64,000 nt of DNA, from contig NZ_SMSK01000001.1 in NCBI RefSeq assembly GCF_004354985.1, positions 682,001 through 746,000 of the forward strand. Reading direction: 5' to 3'. The stretch is from Segetibacter sp. 3557_3 (GTDB taxonomy: Bacteria > Bacteroidota > Bacteroidia > Chitinophagales > Chitinophagaceae). Shown here piece after piece: positions 62,319-64,000 of the stretch. The notes below the pieces were generated by a model, which saw nothing but the letters and a program-made list of their open reading frames with translations, made no database searches and had not been told where the DNA came from. Both the position numbers and the translations under genes were made by a program. How positions within the stretch are numbered: the first letter of the stretch is position 1; every line of letters starts with the position of its first letter.

Positions 62319-62630
62319 TCAATCTTTTTTACGCCTGATATAGAATAGTGCGAATTGCCGTCGCCCTGATATCAAATCTTGACTTAAAAAACGATGCCTC
62401 ATAGAATGGCTGGAGAAGTGTACCAGAGTTATGCGTATCGACCAATACCGGGTTGATTTGTGGCAAGAGGCGCTCAAGCATGGTTAGACGCTGATTCTGC
62501 CTTACCGTCGAGTCAATGGGGGGTCACTAACGTGCACCACAAAATCGTTCAGCGAACAAAGGGGAAGAACACAATTGTCGCAAGATATAATCTCCATGAT
62601 CCTAAACAGAGATAGTTATTATGGAGCTGA
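62319..62630. other. Intergenic region between histidine kinase and MscS genes
   Basis: About 310 bases without a gene. It contains the end of the histidine kinase transcript and the promoter of the MscS gene, neither resolved by a clear motif. No terminator hairpin or repeat copy was seen. Confidence 0.5.
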
Positions 62631-64000
62631 TTATACAAGTTCTACAGGCAGGTAAACATCAAAGGTTGCACCTTCACCTGGCCGTCCTTCGGCTTCGATA
62701 TAGCCGTGATGATTTTCAACAACTTTTTGCACAATTGCAAGCCCAACCCCGGTGCCCTTGAACTCGCTGTTGCCGTGCAGCCGCTGAAACATCTGGAATA
62801 TCTGCCCGGCATATCTTTGCTCGAAGCCGATACCATTGTCAGCAATGGAGATCTTGTGATACTGTGTATGTTCACGTAGCAATGCTTCCGGTTGCTGGAC
62901 GCTGTCCTGAACCGCGCAATAGCTGATTGTAACGTGTGGTGGTGAAGCTTTGTGGTGGTACTTAAGGGCGTTACTCACCAGGTTTTGAAATAATTGCTGT
63001 AATTGTCTTTTGTGACCGGGAATAACCGGAAGTTCATCAACTTGAATAGTTGCATGTTTTTCCTGCACCATAAGCTCAAGGTCTTCGATTACTGTAGCAA
63101 CAACCTGATTTAGGTCAACCATGTCATCTAGATCGGCAACAATACTTACGTGTGAGTATTCGAGCAAATCGTCTATCAACAAACGCATCCTTGTGCTTGC
63201 AAGTTCAAGTTTATTAAAAGTGTTTGCAGCATTATCATCCATGTTACCAAATACTTTCCGCAGCTTATCCGTGAAAAACTGGATTTTTCGGATTGGTTCT
63301 TTTAAGTCGTGAGAAGCAGCATGTGCAAAGTCTTCCAGCTTCCTATTCGATCGCTCCAACTCTTCCATCTTTTCTTCCATCTGCAATTGCAACCTCTTCA
63401 GTGGTGTAAAATCGGTGAAAGTAACCAGCAGTTCGTTCCCTACTCTTGTACTCATCAGGTCGAGATAAACGTTAATGCCATCAACATTATAGTGGAAATT
63501 TCTGCGGTTTGTTTTGCCGGTCAGGTAGGAGTCGCGATACATCTCGAAAACGCCGTTTGTGAGGTACCCCGGAAACCATTTGCTGCCGAGGTCGCCTTCC
63601 AGGTTTTCAGGAGGCTGTCCCACATAGGATGATAAGGTGCGGTTAACGATAACAAACCGGAAGTCGGTGATCTCACCAAGTGCGTCCAGGATTGGCGAAA
63701 AGGTGAACATACCCGACTGAGATGCGTTGAATACCGCGTTCAAACGTTCTGCTGAGAGCCGGAAATTTTCCTGTAACTTTTTCAGGTGGGTGTAGTCGTG
63801 AAAAGTAACGAGCAGGTCATCACCAAACTTAGTGGATCGTACATCGAGCCAAAGATCCAGCCCATCTTTGTGGTAGTGGGTTTCATTTTGTTGCTGTACT
63901 CCGGATAATATACTTGCAACGTACTGGGGAAAAACCGGGGTGTCAACATACCCCGGGAAATAGGTGCTCAAAAGGCTGCCCACCAGGGATTCATCAGTTG
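62631..64000 (-). CDS. PAS-domain sensor histidine kinase, C-terminal part (cut by right edge)
   Basis: At least 456 residues; the frame is open to the window edge. Two tandem PAS-like domains resemble each other: NETHYHKDGLDLWLDVRSTK ... DDLLVTFHDYTHLKKLQ and NRRNFHYNVDGINVYLDLMS ... NELLVTFTDFTPLKRLQ, each preceded by a WFPGYL/YFPGYV motif, so they are a duplication. Then a coiled coil (LQMEEKMEELERSNRKLEDF), the HisKA box FAHAASHDLKEPIRKIQFF with the phospho-accepting His, and the HATPase (NALKYHH, DNGIGFEQRYAGQIFQMFQR, GTGVGLAIVQKVVENHHGYI). No receiver domain follows; no response regulator is visible. Confidence 0.93.
   Translation of the reverse strand, partial: TDESLVGSLLSTYFPGYVDTPVFPQYVASILSGVQQQNETHYHKDGLDLWLDVRSTKFGDDLLVTFHDYTHLKKLQENFRLSAERLNAVFNASQSGMFTFSPILDALGEITDFRFVIVNRTLSSYVGQPPENLEGDLGSKWFPGYLTNGVFEMYRDSYLTGKTNRRNFHYNVDGINVYLDLMSTRVGNELLVTFTDFTPLKRLQLQMEEKMEELERSNRKLEDFAHAASHDLKEPIRKIQFFTDKLRKVFGNMDDNAANTFNKLELASTRMRLLIDDLLEYSHVSIVADLDDMVDLNQVVATVIEDLELMVQEKHATIQVDELPVIPGHKRQLQQLFQNLVSNALKYHHKASPPHVTISYCAVQDSVQQPEALLREHTQYHKISIADNGIGFEQRYAGQIFQMFQRLHGNSEFKGTGVGLAIVQKVVENHHGYIEAEGRPGEGATFDVYLPVELV

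Overview
The window looks like chromosomal DNA of a Bacteroidota bacterium, most likely from the Chitinophagaceae. The reasons are two SusC-type TonB-dependent receptors, a SusD lipoprotein, lipoproteins with short Bacteroidota-style lipoboxes, promoters of the TTTG/TAnnTTTG type, weak or absent Shine-Dalgarno sequences, and the fused DAHP synthase/chorismate mutase typical of this phylum. The genus cannot be fixed from the sequence alone. No rRNA, tRNA, CRISPR array, integrase or transposase was seen.

Layout. 1-12.6 kb is accessory or mixed: the N-terminal part of a SusC receptor at the left edge, a radical-SAM DNA-repair-type pair, a leftward operon of a PIG-L deacetylase, two tiny membrane proteins and an SSS symporter, then DUF2071, YciI-like, esterase and an unknown helical protein. 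12.8-34.4 kb is a long rightward series for branched-chain amino acids and nitrogen: leuA-leuC-leuD-leuB, an attenuator, ilvE-ilvD-ilvB-ilvN-ilvC-ilvA, gltB-gltD, amtB and a porin. 35.3-48.2 kb holds ppc (leftward), thrA-thrB-thrC, a second attenuator, and pheA-aminotransferase-tyrA-DAHP synthase/chorismate mutase. 49.2-61.2 kb is a polysaccharide utilisation locus: susC, susD and two lipoproteins rightward, facing a heparinase II/III-like lyase, a CE15-type esterase and a PL8 lyase leftward. 61.4-64 kb has an MscS channel and a PAS histidine kinase cut by the right edge.

How the genes work together. Ppc makes oxaloacetate, the precursor of aspartate; ThrABC takes aspartate to threonine; IlvA turns threonine into 2-oxobutyrate for isoleucine; IlvBN/C/D/E and LeuABCD finish Ile, Val and Leu; GltBD supplies glutamate for the transaminases and AmtB brings in ammonium. 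The aromatic genes share the same block.

The most interesting signals are regulatory. Ahead of ilvE is a short reading frame with nine consecutive Ile/Val codons, and ahead of pheA one with eight Phe/Tyr codons in nine. Each is followed by an intrinsic terminator and by a perfectly complementary, mutually exclusive antiterminator arm. Both leaders start only 7-10 nt after a good -7 box, so they may be nearly leaderless. A weaker Thr/Ile-rich candidate precedes thrA. The second signal is a dispersed intergenic repeat family with at least seven copies; one copy has 17-bp terminal inverted repeats and an 11-bp flanking direct repeat, like a MITE, and two copies lie between genes of the leu and ilv operons. 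There are also an 88-bp minisatellite near ppc and a 74-bp tandem repeat upstream of the DAHP synthase gene.
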